The notes under the pieces were generated by a model. That model saw only the letters and a list, made by a program, of their open reading frames with translations, was not told the origin of the DNA and did not search any database. From JACQXM01 sp964569425 (GTDB lineage Bacteria > Planctomycetota > Phycisphaerae > UBA1845), in NCBI GenBank assembly GCA_964569425.1, contig CAZMVD010000035.1:1-33921 (forward strand): a stretch of DNA of 33,921 bases, written 5' to 3'. Of the stretch, positions 1 through 7,149 are shown in pieces (the stretch's first letter is position 1; each line of letters opens with the position of its first letter). The position numbers and the translations under genes were made by a program.

Positions 1-237
1 TGAATGAAGGGGGAACGCGCGCTCCACCCCTTCGTTGGCGACGATACGCCGGACGGTGAAGTTCTCGTTGATGCCGCCGCCGCGGCGCGCGATGACCACG
101 CCGTTGAAAACCTGAATGCGCTCTTTGTCGCCCTCGACGATGCGGGTGTGCACGTCCACCGTGTCACCCACGTGAAACGTAGGCAGCGAGGACTTCAGGT
201 ACGGTTTTTCGACAAGTCGAAGCAGGGGCGAACCCAT
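1..237 (-). CDS. rplS: 50S ribosomal protein L19 (partial, C-terminus outside window)
   Basis: L19 sits at the interface of the two ribosomal subunits. The visible 79 residues contain the L19 signature: VGDTVDVHTRIVEGDKERIQ followed by FNGVVIARRGGG, FTVRRI and GVERAFPLHS, where the window ends. The start is the ATG at 235-237, preceded by a GGGAG Shine-Dalgarno at about 8 nt. The N-terminus (MGSPLLRLVEKPYLKSSLPTF) is family-like in length, and about 35-40 residues are missing beyond the edge. It is the third gene of a leftward rpsP-trmD-rplS operon, 105 bp after trmD. A 16-bp perfect palindrome lies in that gap. The identification is secure from sequence and context. Confidence 0.93.
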   Translation of the reverse strand, partial: MGSPLLRLVEKPYLKSSLPTFHVGDTVDVHTRIVEGDKERIQVFNGVVIARRGGGINENFTVRRIVANEGVERAFPLHS

Positions 238-260
238 GGCACACACTCCCAGGCAATCTC

Positions 261-276
261 GCGCGGCCGGCCGCGC
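261..276. repeat. 16-bp perfect GC palindrome in the trmD-rplS gap
   Basis: GCGCGGCCGGCCGCGC is its own reverse complement. In the leftward transcript it could fold as a 6-bp stem with a CCGG loop, 23 nt before the rplS start codon. It might be a processing or translational-control element for L19, or simply a by-product of high GC. The sequence is certain; a function is not. Confidence 0.5.
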
Positions 277-342
277 ATCGGGGCAAATTCGCCCAACCAC
301 TTTCCGCCGTTTCCATTCCGTGGCGGGCGCCGGCGGGACGCC

Positions 343-1032
343 CTACGGCGAATGACCATCCAACAAATCGGGGCGCCGTTCCGCCGTTCGGCGAAGCGAC
401 TGTTCCTTGCGCCACGCGGCGATTTCCGCGTGGTTGCCGGAGACGAGCACCTCGGGCACGGCCATTCCGCGAAACTCGCGCGGGCGCGTGTACTGCGGAT
501 ACTCCAGCGTACCGGCCGAGAATGATTCTTCGACCGCCGAATTCGCATCGCCCAGCGCCCCGGGCAGCAGCCGCACGACTGCGTCGATCAAGACCATGGC
601 CGCGGACTCGCCGCCGGACAGCACAAAGTCGCCGATGGAAACTTCCCGTGCGTCCAGACCGATCCGAATGCGCTCGTCGAACCCTTCGTAATGCCCGCAC
701 AAGAGCACGAGCCAGGGTTCACGGGCCAATTGCCCGGCCAGAGATTGCGTGAGCCGCTCTCCCTGGGGCGAAAGCAACACCCGCAGGGGCTTTTGTTCTG
801 CGTCGTGCTCCACCTGCTCGACCGCGGCAAACAGAGGCTCGCACAAGAGCACCATGCCGGGTCCGCCGCCGAAGGGCTTATCGTCCACGCTGCGGTGCTT
901 ATCCCGGGCGAAGTCGCGGAAGTTCACACAGGCGATTGAAACGAGCCCGGCGCGAGCCGCTCGCCCCACAATGCTCGACTCCAGGAACGGGGCGAATACC
1001 TCCGGAAACAGCGTGAGAATGTCAATACGCAT
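343..1032 (-). CDS. trmD: tRNA (guanine-37-N1)-methyltransferase
   Basis: TrmD uses S-adenosylmethionine to methylate G37 next to the anticodon of tRNAs reading CNN codons, which prevents +1 frameshifting. The 229-residue protein begins MRIDILTLFPEVF, the standard TrmD N-terminus. It carries DKPFGGGPGMVL (about 51-62), LLCGHYEGFDER (110-121) and SIGDFVLSGGE (132-142), which form the SPOUT trefoil-knot SAM site. Length is slightly short of the usual 240-260 because the C-terminal domain is compact. It lies between rpsP (24 bp upstream) and rplS (105 bp downstream), the classical ribosomal neighbourhood, but rimM, which usually separates rpsP from trmD, is absent. The ATG at 1030-1032 has only a weak GGCGGGCG upstream, so translation may be coupled to rpsP. 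Confidence 0.96.
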   Translation of the reverse strand: MRIDILTLFPEVFAPFLESSIVGRAARAGLVSIACVNFRDFARDKHRSVDDKPFGGGPGMVLLCEPLFAAVEQVEHDAEQKPLRVLLSPQGERLTQSLAGQLAREPWLVLLCGHYEGFDERIRIGLDAREVSIGDFVLSGGESAAMVLIDAVVRLLPGALGDANSAVEESFSAGTLEYPQYTRPREFRGMAVPEVLVSGNHAEIAAWRKEQSLRRTAERRPDLLDGHSP

Positions 1033-1056
1033 CGCCCGCCCGCCGGCCGGCGACCG

Positions 1057-1323
1057 CTACACGGCGACCGCCGGTTTGGTGATCCCCTGTTTCTCCAACA
1101 GTCGTTGAACCGTTTCCGACGGCTGAGCACCGACGCTTAACCAATACTCGATCCGCTCGCGATTCAGGATTGCCTGTTGTTCCACCTTGGCACTGGTCGG
1201 GTCGTAACTGCCCAACTCCTCCAGTACCTTGCTATCCCGTGCGCGACGCGAGTCAACCGCGGCTACGCGATACACCGCGCGATGCCTGCGGCCGATGCGT
1301 TTGAGTCTGATTCGGACGGCCAC
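1057..1323 (-). CDS. rpsP: 30S ribosomal protein S16
   Basis: S16 is an early-binding protein needed for 30S subunit assembly. The 88-residue protein starts VAVRIRLKRIGRRHRAVYR and continues with VAAVDSRRARDSK, ELGSYDP, LNRERIEYWLSVGAQPSETV, all family hallmarks, at typical length. The start is a GTG at 1321-1323. It was chosen because an excellent AAAGGAG lies about 6 nt upstream and the homology begins exactly there; the open frame upstream has no S16 similarity. It is the first gene of the rpsP-trmD-rplS operon, with a sigma-70-like promoter at 1411-1438. Confidence 0.96.
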   Translation of the reverse strand: MAVRIRLKRIGRRHRAVYRVAAVDSRRARDSKVLEELGSYDPTSAKVEQQAILNRERIEYWLSVGAQPSETVQRLLEKQGITKPAVAV

Positions 1324-1381
1324 GCTGTTCTCCTTTGCTACACGCCGCCGGACAAACGGGGCGCAACATCCCGCCAGCACT

Positions 1382-1395
1382 CGTGGCAAACCACG
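1382..1395 (-). other. small hairpin in the rpsP leader
   Basis: The rpsP mRNA leader would contain CGTGG-TTTG-CCACG, a perfect 5-bp stem with a 4-nt loop, about 58 nt before the start codon. A second dyad (GGCTGG-3 nt-CCAGCC, 1396-1410) directly abuts it, but it overlaps the predicted transcription start and so would not be fully transcribed. The stem could protect the 5' end or take part in autoregulation; there is no evidence beyond the fold. Confidence 0.35.
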
Positions 1396-1410
1396 GGCTG
1401 GAGCCCAGCC

Positions 1411-1438
1411 AGTATAGCGTTGCGATCGAGCTTCACAA
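1411..1438 (-). promoter_or_regulatory. sigma-70-like promoter of the rpsP operon
   Basis: Read on the minus strand: TTGTGA (1438-1433, 4 of 6 matches to the -35 consensus), a 16-nt spacer, then TATACT (1416-1411, 5 of 6 matches to the -10 consensus). The predicted start near 1404 gives a leader of about 80 nt before rpsP. This is the best sigma-70-type match I see in the window, and it is in the right place for a housekeeping ribosomal operon. Confidence 0.6.
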
Positions 1439-1516
1439 GCCCCACGAGGATCGCTTCTCGAACCGGGGTCGGAATCTCGCGCCAGCCGCCACAAGACATC
1501 TCGGGACGGGGTTTAC

Positions 1517-1545
1517 TTGGATTTCGGCATGGGTGCGGGTACGAT
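1517..1545 (+). promoter_or_regulatory. possible promoter for the cystathionine synthase-lyase pair
   Basis: TTGGAT (1517-1522), a 17-nt spacer and TACGAT (1540-1545) give 4 of 6 matches in each box, about 75 bp before the start codon at 1622. It lies in the 298-bp divergent intergenic region shared with rpsP. The match is moderate, so this is a candidate only. Confidence 0.3.
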
Positions 1546-1621
1546 CACGTCGCGGGAGTTTGGCCAGACCGATAGTCGTTACGACACCCGCCGGAGCAAC
1601 CGGGCGCTGGGAGGATGGTGG

Positions 1622-3022
1622 ATGAATAGGAAGTTTCAAAGCGTTTTGGATGCGGTGGGTGATACTCCCTTGATTCGCATCAATCGGCTCGTAGATCCGA
1701 CCGCCGTTGAAATTTACGCGAAAATTGAATTTGTAAATCCAGGCGGAAGCGTGAAGGACCGCATTGCGAAGGCCATGGTGGAAGCGGCAGAGTCCAAGGG
1801 GCTGCTGAAACCGGGCGGGACCATTGTGGAGGCCACGTCGGGCAACACCGGCGTGGGATTGGCGATGGTGGCGGCGGTCAAGGGGTATCGCTGCATTTTC
1901 ATCATGCCCGACAAGATGAGCGCGGAAAAAATCCGTTTGCTCAAGGCGTATGGGGCGGAAGTGGTGTTGACACCGGCCAGTGCCGAGAGCAACTCGCCGG
2001 AGGGGTACAGCGGAGTGGCCGCACGGCTGGTGAATGAGATTCCCAACGCGTGGCAGCCGGATCAGTTTACCAACCTGAACAATCCGGACTATCACTATCA
2101 GTTCACGGGGCCGGAGATCTGGCGTCAGACGGACGGGAAGATTACGGTTTTTGTCGCTGGTATTGGCACCGGAGGGACGATCTCGGGCGTGGGGAAGTTT
2201 CTGAAGGAAAAAAACCCTGCGATTCGCATTGTGGCGGCGGACCCGGAAGGTTCGATTCTTTCGGGAGATCAACCGAAGCCCTGGGCGGTCGAAGGGATTG
2301 GCGAGGATTACGTTCCGAAGACCTTCAACTCTCAAGTGGTTGACGAATGGGTGAGAGTGAGCGATGCCGAGTCGTTCCGCGTGGCGCGGGACATGGCCCG
2401 GAAGGAAGGCCTGTTGGTGGGCGGCTCGTGCGGTACGGCGATGGCTGCGGGGCTGCGCTATGCCCAGCGGCTGAGCCCCAGGGACCTTATGGTCGTCCTT
2501 TGTCCGGACACCGGTCGAAACTACCTTTCGAAGATGTACTCGGATGAGTGGATGGTGGAGAAGGGGTTTATGAAGCCGGCGGTTCAGCCGCGGACGGTCG
2601 GCGAATTGCTGGCCAAACGCGGCGTGGTGCCGCTCCTTTCGGTAAGCCCCCACGACAAGGCGGAAACGGCCATCGAGCTTTTCCGGATGCATGGCGTTTC
2701 GCAGCTTCCGGTGGTGGAAGATGGCATGGTGGTGGGCGGATTGCGGGAGTTGACGTTAGCGCGACTGCTGCATTCGCGGAGCGACCCGCGGCAGGTGCCG
2801 GTTCGTGCGATCATGGCGCGGCCGCTGCCGACGGTGGATGAACAAGTAGACCTCGATGAGGTGTATCGACTGTTGTCGGCGGGCAACAGCGGGGTGATTG
2901 TGATGCATCGTGGCGAGATCCGGGGGATTGTCACGCGGATCGACCTGATCAACTTCTGGGACGATCCGCTGGAGCGGGAAGCGGCTGAGGTTGCCCTGCG
3001 ATCAGCGGATCCGGTGATCTGA
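1622..3022 (+). CDS. cbs: cystathionine beta-synthase with C-terminal CBS-domain pair
   Basis: This PLP enzyme condenses serine (or O-acetylserine-type substrates) with homocysteine to cystathionine, the first step of reverse transsulfuration. The 466-residue protein has the fold-type II core: FVNPGGSVKDR with the PLP lysine at K45, TSGNTG at 72-77 followed by VGLAMVAAVKGYRC, and the phosphate-binding glycine-rich stretch GIGTGGTISG (180-189). Residues from about 345 to 460 form two CBS domains (VSQLPVVEDGMVVGG; AGNSGVIVMHRGEIRGIVTRIDL), as in CBS rather than cysteine synthase. The start ATG was chosen for GGGAGG at 1609-1614, 7 nt upstream, and because homology begins there. A run of seven A at 2208-2214 does not interrupt the frame. 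It is followed after 65 bp by a cystathionine gamma-lyase-like gene. A cysteine synthase with CBS domains is the alternative reading. Confidence 0.88.
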   Translation: MNRKFQSVLDAVGDTPLIRINRLVDPTAVEIYAKIEFVNPGGSVKDRIAKAMVEAAESKGLLKPGGTIVEATSGNTGVGLAMVAAVKGYRCIFIMPDKMSAEKIRLLKAYGAEVVLTPASAESNSPEGYSGVAARLVNEIPNAWQPDQFTNLNNPDYHYQFTGPEIWRQTDGKITVFVAGIGTGGTISGVGKFLKEKNPAIRIVAADPEGSILSGDQPKPWAVEGIGEDYVPKTFNSQVVDEWVRVSDAESFRVARDMARKEGLLVGGSCGTAMAAGLRYAQRLSPRDLMVVLCPDTGRNYLSKMYSDEWMVEKGFMKPAVQPRTVGELLAKRGVVPLLSVSPHDKAETAIELFRMHGVSQLPVVEDGMVVGGLRELTLARLLHSRSDPRQVPVRAIMARPLPTVDEQVDLDEVYRLLSAGNSGVIVMHRGEIRGIVTRIDLINFWDDPLEREAAEVALRSADPVI

Positions 3023-3087
3023 CAACCGTGGCGCTACGTCGCCGAAGCGACGCATTCCACGGGCAGCGGTCTTGGGAAGCGACAGTC

Positions 3088-4284
3088 ATGACGAAGAACG
3101 AACAGACGCCGGTCGGCGATTGGCGATTCGCCACCCGGGCCATTCACATCGGGCAGGAGCCCGATCCGACGACGGGAGCCACGGTTCCGCCGATCCACCC
3201 CACGAGCACTTACACGCAGCAATCGCCGGGCAAGCACAAGGGCTATGAGTATTCGCGCAGCGGCAATCCCACACGGGCGGGGCTGGAGCGTTCGCTGGCG
3301 GCGCTGGAGGGCGGGGCGAAGTGCGCGTGCTTTGCGTCAGGATCCGCGGCGACGGCGTGCGTGTTTGCGACGTTGTCGCCGGGAGACAAGGTGCTCGCCT
3401 ACGCCGATGTGTACGGCGGCACGTTTCGATTGCTCAAGCGTGTGTTCGAGGGTTTTGGGCTGGTGCCGTTGTTTACGGAAGAGACCTCGCCCGACGCGTT
3501 TGCCCGATTGATCGATGCGCAGACCAAGCTGGTTTGGTTGGAGTCGCCGACCAATCCTCTTCTGCGATGCCTGGACATTGCGGCGATTGCGCGGCTGGCA
3601 CACGACGCGGGGGCGAAGCTGGCCGTGGACAACACTTTCGCCACGCCGGCGTTGCAACTTCCGATCAAGCTGGGCGCGGACTACGTGGTGCACAGCACCA
3701 CCAAGTACATCGGGGGGCATTCCGATGTGATTGGAGGTGCGGTGATCACGCGCAACGAAGCCCTCATGGAGCGGATCGCCTTTCTGCAAAACGCGCTGGG
3801 CGGCGTTCCGGGGCCGTTTGACTGCTTTCTGCAGCATAGAGGTATCAAGACTCTGGCGTTGCGCATGGAACGTCACTGCGCCAACGCCCTGACCATAGCC
3901 AAGCACTTCGCGGGGCATGGGTCGCTGGACCGGGTGATCTACCCGTTTCTCGAAGATCACCCCGATTTCCTGCTCGCCAAGAAGCAGATGTGCGGCGGCG
4001 GAGGAATCGTGACCATTGTGTTCAAAGGCAAGGGAGGGGCGGAGCGCGAGGCGGCGCTGCGGTTCTGCGAGAACCTGCACGTGTTTTCGCTGGCGGAGTC
4101 GCTCGGCGGGGTGGAATCGCTGTGTAATCACCCGGCGATCATGACGCACGCTTCGATCCCGCAGGAGATTCGGGAAGCGCGGGGGATCACTGACGGGCTG
4201 GTGCGGTTGTCGGTGGGGATTGAGGATGCGGCCGATCTGATCGCGGACCTGGAACAGGCGCTGGCGAAGGCAAAGCCACGTTGA
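3088..4284 (+). CDS. cystathionine gamma-lyase / Cys-Met metabolism PLP enzyme
   Basis: This is a member of the Cys/Met-metabolism PLP family (fold type I). With the upstream synthase it would split cystathionine into cysteine, 2-oxobutyrate and ammonia. The 398 residues show YSRSGNPTR (55-63), the cofactor-contacting YxR found in the family, SGSAATACVFATL, ESPTNPLL (152-159), AVDNTFATP and STTKYIGGHSD with the PLP lysine at K206. Family length is about 390-400. I chose the ATG at 3088, where the family homology begins; only a weak GGGAAG precedes it. An in-frame GTG at 3028, 5 bp after the cbs stop codon, would add 20 residues and permit tighter coupling. Sequence alone does not separate gamma-lyase from gamma-synthase, beta-lyase or methionine gamma-lyase; the synthase next door favours gamma-lyase. 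Confidence 0.87.
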   Translation: MTKNEQTPVGDWRFATRAIHIGQEPDPTTGATVPPIHPTSTYTQQSPGKHKGYEYSRSGNPTRAGLERSLAALEGGAKCACFASGSAATACVFATLSPGDKVLAYADVYGGTFRLLKRVFEGFGLVPLFTEETSPDAFARLIDAQTKLVWLESPTNPLLRCLDIAAIARLAHDAGAKLAVDNTFATPALQLPIKLGADYVVHSTTKYIGGHSDVIGGAVITRNEALMERIAFLQNALGGVPGPFDCFLQHRGIKTLALRMERHCANALTIAKHFAGHGSLDRVIYPFLEDHPDFLLAKKQMCGGGGIVTIVFKGKGGAEREAALRFCENLHVFSLAESLGGVESLCNHPAIMTHASIPQEIREARGITDGLVRLSVGIEDAADLIADLEQALAKAKPR

Positions 4285-4331
4285 ATCGATACGGTTTCGC
4301 AATCGACGCCGGAACGTGTATCGGGCAGGGT

Positions 4332-4376
4332 GGCTGACGGGAATTGACAGTGGGAAGAGGGAATAATTCCCCAGCC
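4332..4376 (+). terminator. strong stem-loop downstream of the lyase gene
   Basis: GGCTG (4332-4336), a 2-nt bulge and GGGAATT (4339-4345) pair with AATTCCC (4365-4371) and CAGCC (4372-4376): a 12-bp stem with a 19-nt loop, 48 nt after the stop codon. There is no T tract. The right arm also forms an independent 13-bp odd palindrome, GGGAATAATTCCC (4359-4371), so two folds compete. It could act as a terminator, as a 3' stabiliser, or as an operator for the next gene, which starts at 4438. Confidence 0.42.
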
Positions 4377-4437
4377 GGTCGCAATTCACTTCTCTGGATG
4401 GGTCGGTTTCCCGCGAAGACCAAAGGGAGCACATGCT

Positions 4438-5742
4438 ATGCATACTTCTCGATTTGAGTTTCGTATGGCGGTCGGCGTACGGGTAGTGCTGTTCGCGGCG
4501 GTCCTTCTGGGTGTGCCCTGGCGGGCGGCCGCAGATGAGGTGAAGGCGTCGCGTGCGGGGCTGGCGTTTACGGAACGGAAAGTCGCGGGGGGGCCGGACG
4601 ACTTCATGGAAGTTCGGCATCTCGTGTTGCGTGGGACGAACGCAGCCATTGGCGGGAAGCTTGCGGAGCTGGCGCGGGAGCGGCACGGCGTCACGTTGCA
4701 GCCGTCGGATGATCCACTGCGCACGCGGGCGCAACGCGTGTACTTTCGAAACAACTATGCCCAGCATTATGAGCGCATGCGCGGGGTGGCGGGCGCGTTT
4801 TCCGAGAAGCTTGAGAACGATCGTTACAACTTCGCTTCTTTATACTATGGGTTTGCCGTTCCGGGGTGCAGCGTGGTTTATTACCCACCATCGTCCACAG
4901 GCACCGGGGAAGGTGTGTTCAGCCGGAACTACGACTTCACGACCGGCACGTTTCGCGGCCTGCTGCCCACGACGAACGACCCGGCCTGCACCTCCCGCCC
5001 CTATGTGCTGGAAATGTACCCCGATTCGGGCTACGCATCGCTGGCGATCTGCGCGTATGACCTGCTGGGCGGGGTGATTGACGGGATCAACGCTGAGGGA
5101 CTCACGGTTGCGCTGCTCGCGGACGATGAACTGGCCGCTTCCGGCAAGATGGTGCCGGCGCCCGGCACGCAGGCGGGACTGGAAGTGATTCAGGTCACGC
5201 GGTTTCTGCTGGATACGTGCGCCAATGTGGAGGAGGCCAAGGTGGCATTGCGGGCCGCGAAGCTCTACTACGGCATGATCCCCTGCCATTACGTCGTGGC
5301 CGATCGGCATGGCGCGTCGTTCTTGTGGGAGAACGCAACGTCGATGCATTATGGGCATGTCATCGACGGCGACGGAGCGCCGCAGGTGGTTACGAATTTT
5401 CTGCAGCACCTGCACCCGGATGCGCAGAAAGGGAAGGACTTTGCCGCGTGCCCGCGGTTTGACAGAGTGCGCAAGCGGTTGTCTACGGCGGAAGACAAGG
5501 TCTCGATCGACTTCATCAAGGAAACGAGTTCAAGCATCGCCGCGCTACCACCGGCGCCGGCGGCGCCGCGTGCCCCGCACCGGACGTTGTGGCACGCGCT
5601 CTATTACCCGGAACAGCGGCGTATGGAAGTGGATTTTTACCTCGGCGAGTCGCCTGCGGGCGCGGGCTCGTCAGCCACGACCCGACGATCCGGCTATCTG
5701 GCATTCACGCTGGAGCGCGACAAGACCTCGTCGCGACCATAG
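4438..5742 (+). CDS. exported Ntn-hydrolase, peptidase C45 / acyl-CoA:6-APA acyltransferase-like
   Basis: The 434-residue protein has a Sec-type signal: basic start, hydrophobic core VVLFAAVLLGVPW (about 16-28), then AAADEV around the likely cleavage point. The mature part resembles the C45/choloylglycine-hydrolase superfamily. GCSVVYY places a cysteine at 144 after glycine, which would become the N-terminal nucleophile after self-cleavage, and FSRNYDF (161-167) matches the conserved Arg-Asn-Tyr/Trp-Asp patch of the active site. Further along come DGINAEGLTVAL and TRFLLDTCANVEEA, also typical of the family. RBS GGGAG lies about 10 nt before the ATG. The substrate cannot be told from sequence; amide bonds in N-acyl amino acids, peptides, bile-salt-like or lactam compounds are possible. 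It is a single gene, convergent with fliA, and probably unrelated to motility. Confidence 0.72.
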   Translation: MHTSRFEFRMAVGVRVVLFAAVLLGVPWRAAADEVKASRAGLAFTERKVAGGPDDFMEVRHLVLRGTNAAIGGKLAELARERHGVTLQPSDDPLRTRAQRVYFRNNYAQHYERMRGVAGAFSEKLENDRYNFASLYYGFAVPGCSVVYYPPSSTGTGEGVFSRNYDFTTGTFRGLLPTTNDPACTSRPYVLEMYPDSGYASLAICAYDLLGGVIDGINAEGLTVALLADDELAASGKMVPAPGTQAGLEVIQVTRFLLDTCANVEEAKVALRAAKLYYGMIPCHYVVADRHGASFLWENATSMHYGHVIDGDGAPQVVTNFLQHLHPDAQKGKDFAACPRFDRVRKRLSTAEDKVSIDFIKETSSSIAALPPAPAAPRAPHRTLWHALYYPEQRRMEVDFYLGESPAGAGSSATTRRSGYLAFTLERDKTSSRP

Positions 5743-5747
5743 GGCAA

Positions 5748-5779
5748 CCCGGGGCCATGAACTCATGGCGGCACCCGGG
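5748..5779. terminator. bidirectional stem-loop between convergent genes
   Basis: CCCGGG (5748-5753) plus GCCATG (5754-5759), loop AACT, CATGGC (5764-5769), a GGCA bulge and CCCGGG (5774-5779). It lies in the 65-bp gap between the rightward C45-like gene and the leftward fliA, 5 bp after the former's stop codon. It has no T tract, so efficient intrinsic termination is uncertain, but position and symmetry fit a shared terminator. Confidence 0.45.
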
Positions 5780-5807
5780 CAAGACCTGTTCCGGAGCGCC
5801 ACACAGG

Positions 5808-6596
5808 TTACGCGGGCACCAACTCGCGCCGGCGATTCTCCATTTGTGTCTTGAGCCGCGCAATGATGGATGAGTGCATTTGCGAAACGCGGCTTTCGGA
5901 CAAATCGAGGGTCGCGCCGATCTCCTTCATGGTCATTTCTTCGTAGTAGTACAGGATGAGAATGAGGCGTTCGGCGCGGGAGAGGCCGCGGGTCATCAGC
6001 TCGCGCAGATCGCGCTGCTGAACTTCAATCAGCGGATTGCGTCCGCGGCGGTCCTCGATGAGGTCGATCTCGGAGACTTCCTTGGTGGAGTCTGTTTCGG
6101 CGTACTTGCGTGAGAGCGACACCTGGTTGATGGCGGTGGCTTCACGCATGAGCTTGTCGAATTCCAGTCGGGAGAGCTTGAGGCGCTCCGCCAGTTCAAA
6201 CTCCGTAGGTGTGCGTCCGAAGACGGTCTCCAGTTCGCGGGAGACGCGCTCCACGAGGTGGGCGCGACTGCGCACCAGGCGCGGCACCCAGTCCATGCTG
6301 CGCAGCTCGTCGAGAATCGCCCCACGAATACGGGGTGCGCAATAGGTTTCGAACTTGACCCCGCGATCAAGATCGAAAGCCTCGATGGCGTCGATCAATC
6401 CGAAGATGCCGGCGGACATGAGGTCATCGTGGTCGACCTCCCCCGGCAGCTTTGCGCCGACGCGGTCGGCGTTGTATCGAACGATATGCAGGTAGTGCTC
6501 CATGAGCACATTGCGCAACTGCCGGTCGCCGGAGAGCTTGTATCGGCGCCATACATCCTTTACGTCCGCGGTCCCCTTTGCCCTGATCATTCGCAT
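5808..6596 (-). CDS. fliA: flagellar sigma factor sigma-28 (FliA/SigD/WhiG family)
   Basis: This sigma factor directs RNA polymerase to late flagellar promoters. The 262-residue protein has region 2 (DDLMSAGIFGLIDAIEAFD, then GVKFETYCAPRIRGAILDEL and the aromatic DNA-melting stretch RSMDWVPRLVR), region 3 (GRTPTEFELAERL) and region 4 with helix-turn-helix MTMKEIGATLDLSESRVSQM near 225-245. Length and lack of region 1.1 fit the family. The ATG at 6594-6596 has AAGGAG 8 nt upstream; an internal ATG two codons later is worse spaced. It is the last gene of the flagellar cluster, 80 bp after the small membrane protein gene, the position of sigD in Bacillus. No flgM anti-sigma gene is visible in the window. 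Confidence 0.95.
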   Translation of the reverse strand: MRMIRAKGTADVKDVWRRYKLSGDRQLRNVLMEHYLHIVRYNADRVGAKLPGEVDHDDLMSAGIFGLIDAIEAFDLDRGVKFETYCAPRIRGAILDELRSMDWVPRLVRSRAHLVERVSRELETVFGRTPTEFELAERLKLSRLEFDKLMREATAINQVSLSRKYAETDSTKEVSEIDLIEDRRGRNPLIEVQQRDLRELMTRGLSRAERLILILYYYEEMTMKEIGATLDLSESRVSQMHSSIIARLKTQMENRRRELVPA

Positions 6597-6676
6597 TCCC
6601 TTGACTCCTTACGCATCCTTGCTTCATACGGAACGATGGCGGCGACCGAAGCCCACCAAAGGCCCGGCCGGTCCGC

Positions 6677-6976
6677 TCAGACCGTCATGGCAGATCGATC
6701 CGCGGGATCGCGGACCTGCGACGAATCCTCCGTCGCGTCTTCGCCGGCCGCCTGTCGGAAAGGCCGGGTGATTTCCTCCTGACGTTTGCGCTCGTACTCA
6801 CTGATCACCAGGCGCGCGGCTCCGCCGAGCGCCAGTCCGATGGCAAAAAACAGAAAAAGGGCGAACAGGCCGCGCGACAGGATGACCATGGGTGGGTTGC
6901 CCACGATCAGTCCGGCCACCAGTGTGATGGCGAACGCAAGCAAGCCGAGACCGGAACCCGCCACTCGTGCGAGCAT
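6677..6976 (-). CDS. small two-TM membrane protein between flhG and fliA
   Basis: I do not recognise this 99-residue protein. It has two hydrophobic helices, about residues 5-26 and 30-52, joined by GNPPM. A charged cytoplasmic-looking tail follows (YERKRQEEITRPF...) and ends in an acidic, Ser/Asp-rich stretch. The frame stays open upstream to 7261, but those residues are Arg/Trp-rich and unlike a protein. The ATG at 6974-6976, just before the first helix, is therefore the likely start, although only GGGA about 11 nt upstream serves as RBS. It lies in line between flhG and fliA with a 173-bp gap before it. Bacillus has the small membrane protein SwrB next to sigD, so an analogous role in motility control is possible, but I see no sequence similarity that proves it. 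Confidence 0.6.
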   Translation of the reverse strand: MLARVAGSGLGLLAFAITLVAGLIVGNPPMVILSRGLFALFLFFAIGLALGGAARLVISEYERKRQEEITRPFRQAAGEDATEDSSQVRDPADRSAMTV

Positions 6977-7046
6977 TGGCGCTACATCCCTGTCGCCCAA
7001 CCGGAAACCGTTCCGTCGAAAAACACATCGGGGAGGGAACAGGGAA

Positions 7047-7066
7047 GGAAGGCGATGGATCCTTCC
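7047..7066 (-). other. stem-loop in the 173-bp gap after flhG
   Basis: GGAAGG-8 nt-CCTTCC forms a perfect 6-bp stem about 70 nt before the small membrane protein gene. Nothing else in 6977-7149 looks functional: no convincing ORF and no good promoter. It may be a processing or attenuation site in the flagellar mRNA. Confidence 0.3.
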
Positions 7067-7149
7067 ACCGATCGGCCCCGTGAAGGAACAGCCTCGCGTC
7101 GACATCCATGCCGACGAATCCCGGAGTTTGTGCAGTCGGGCGGCGACAA

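Noticed and set aside
2208..2214. Run of seven A in cbs as a possible frameshift site
   Set aside because: The reading frame continues normally with conserved residues on both sides, and there is no stop or stem-loop suggesting programmed slippage.
4344..4369. TTGACA followed by TAATTC upstream of the C45-like gene
   Set aside because: The spacer is only 14 nt and the sequence is part of the 4332-4376 inverted repeat, so it is unlikely to be a sigma-70 promoter.
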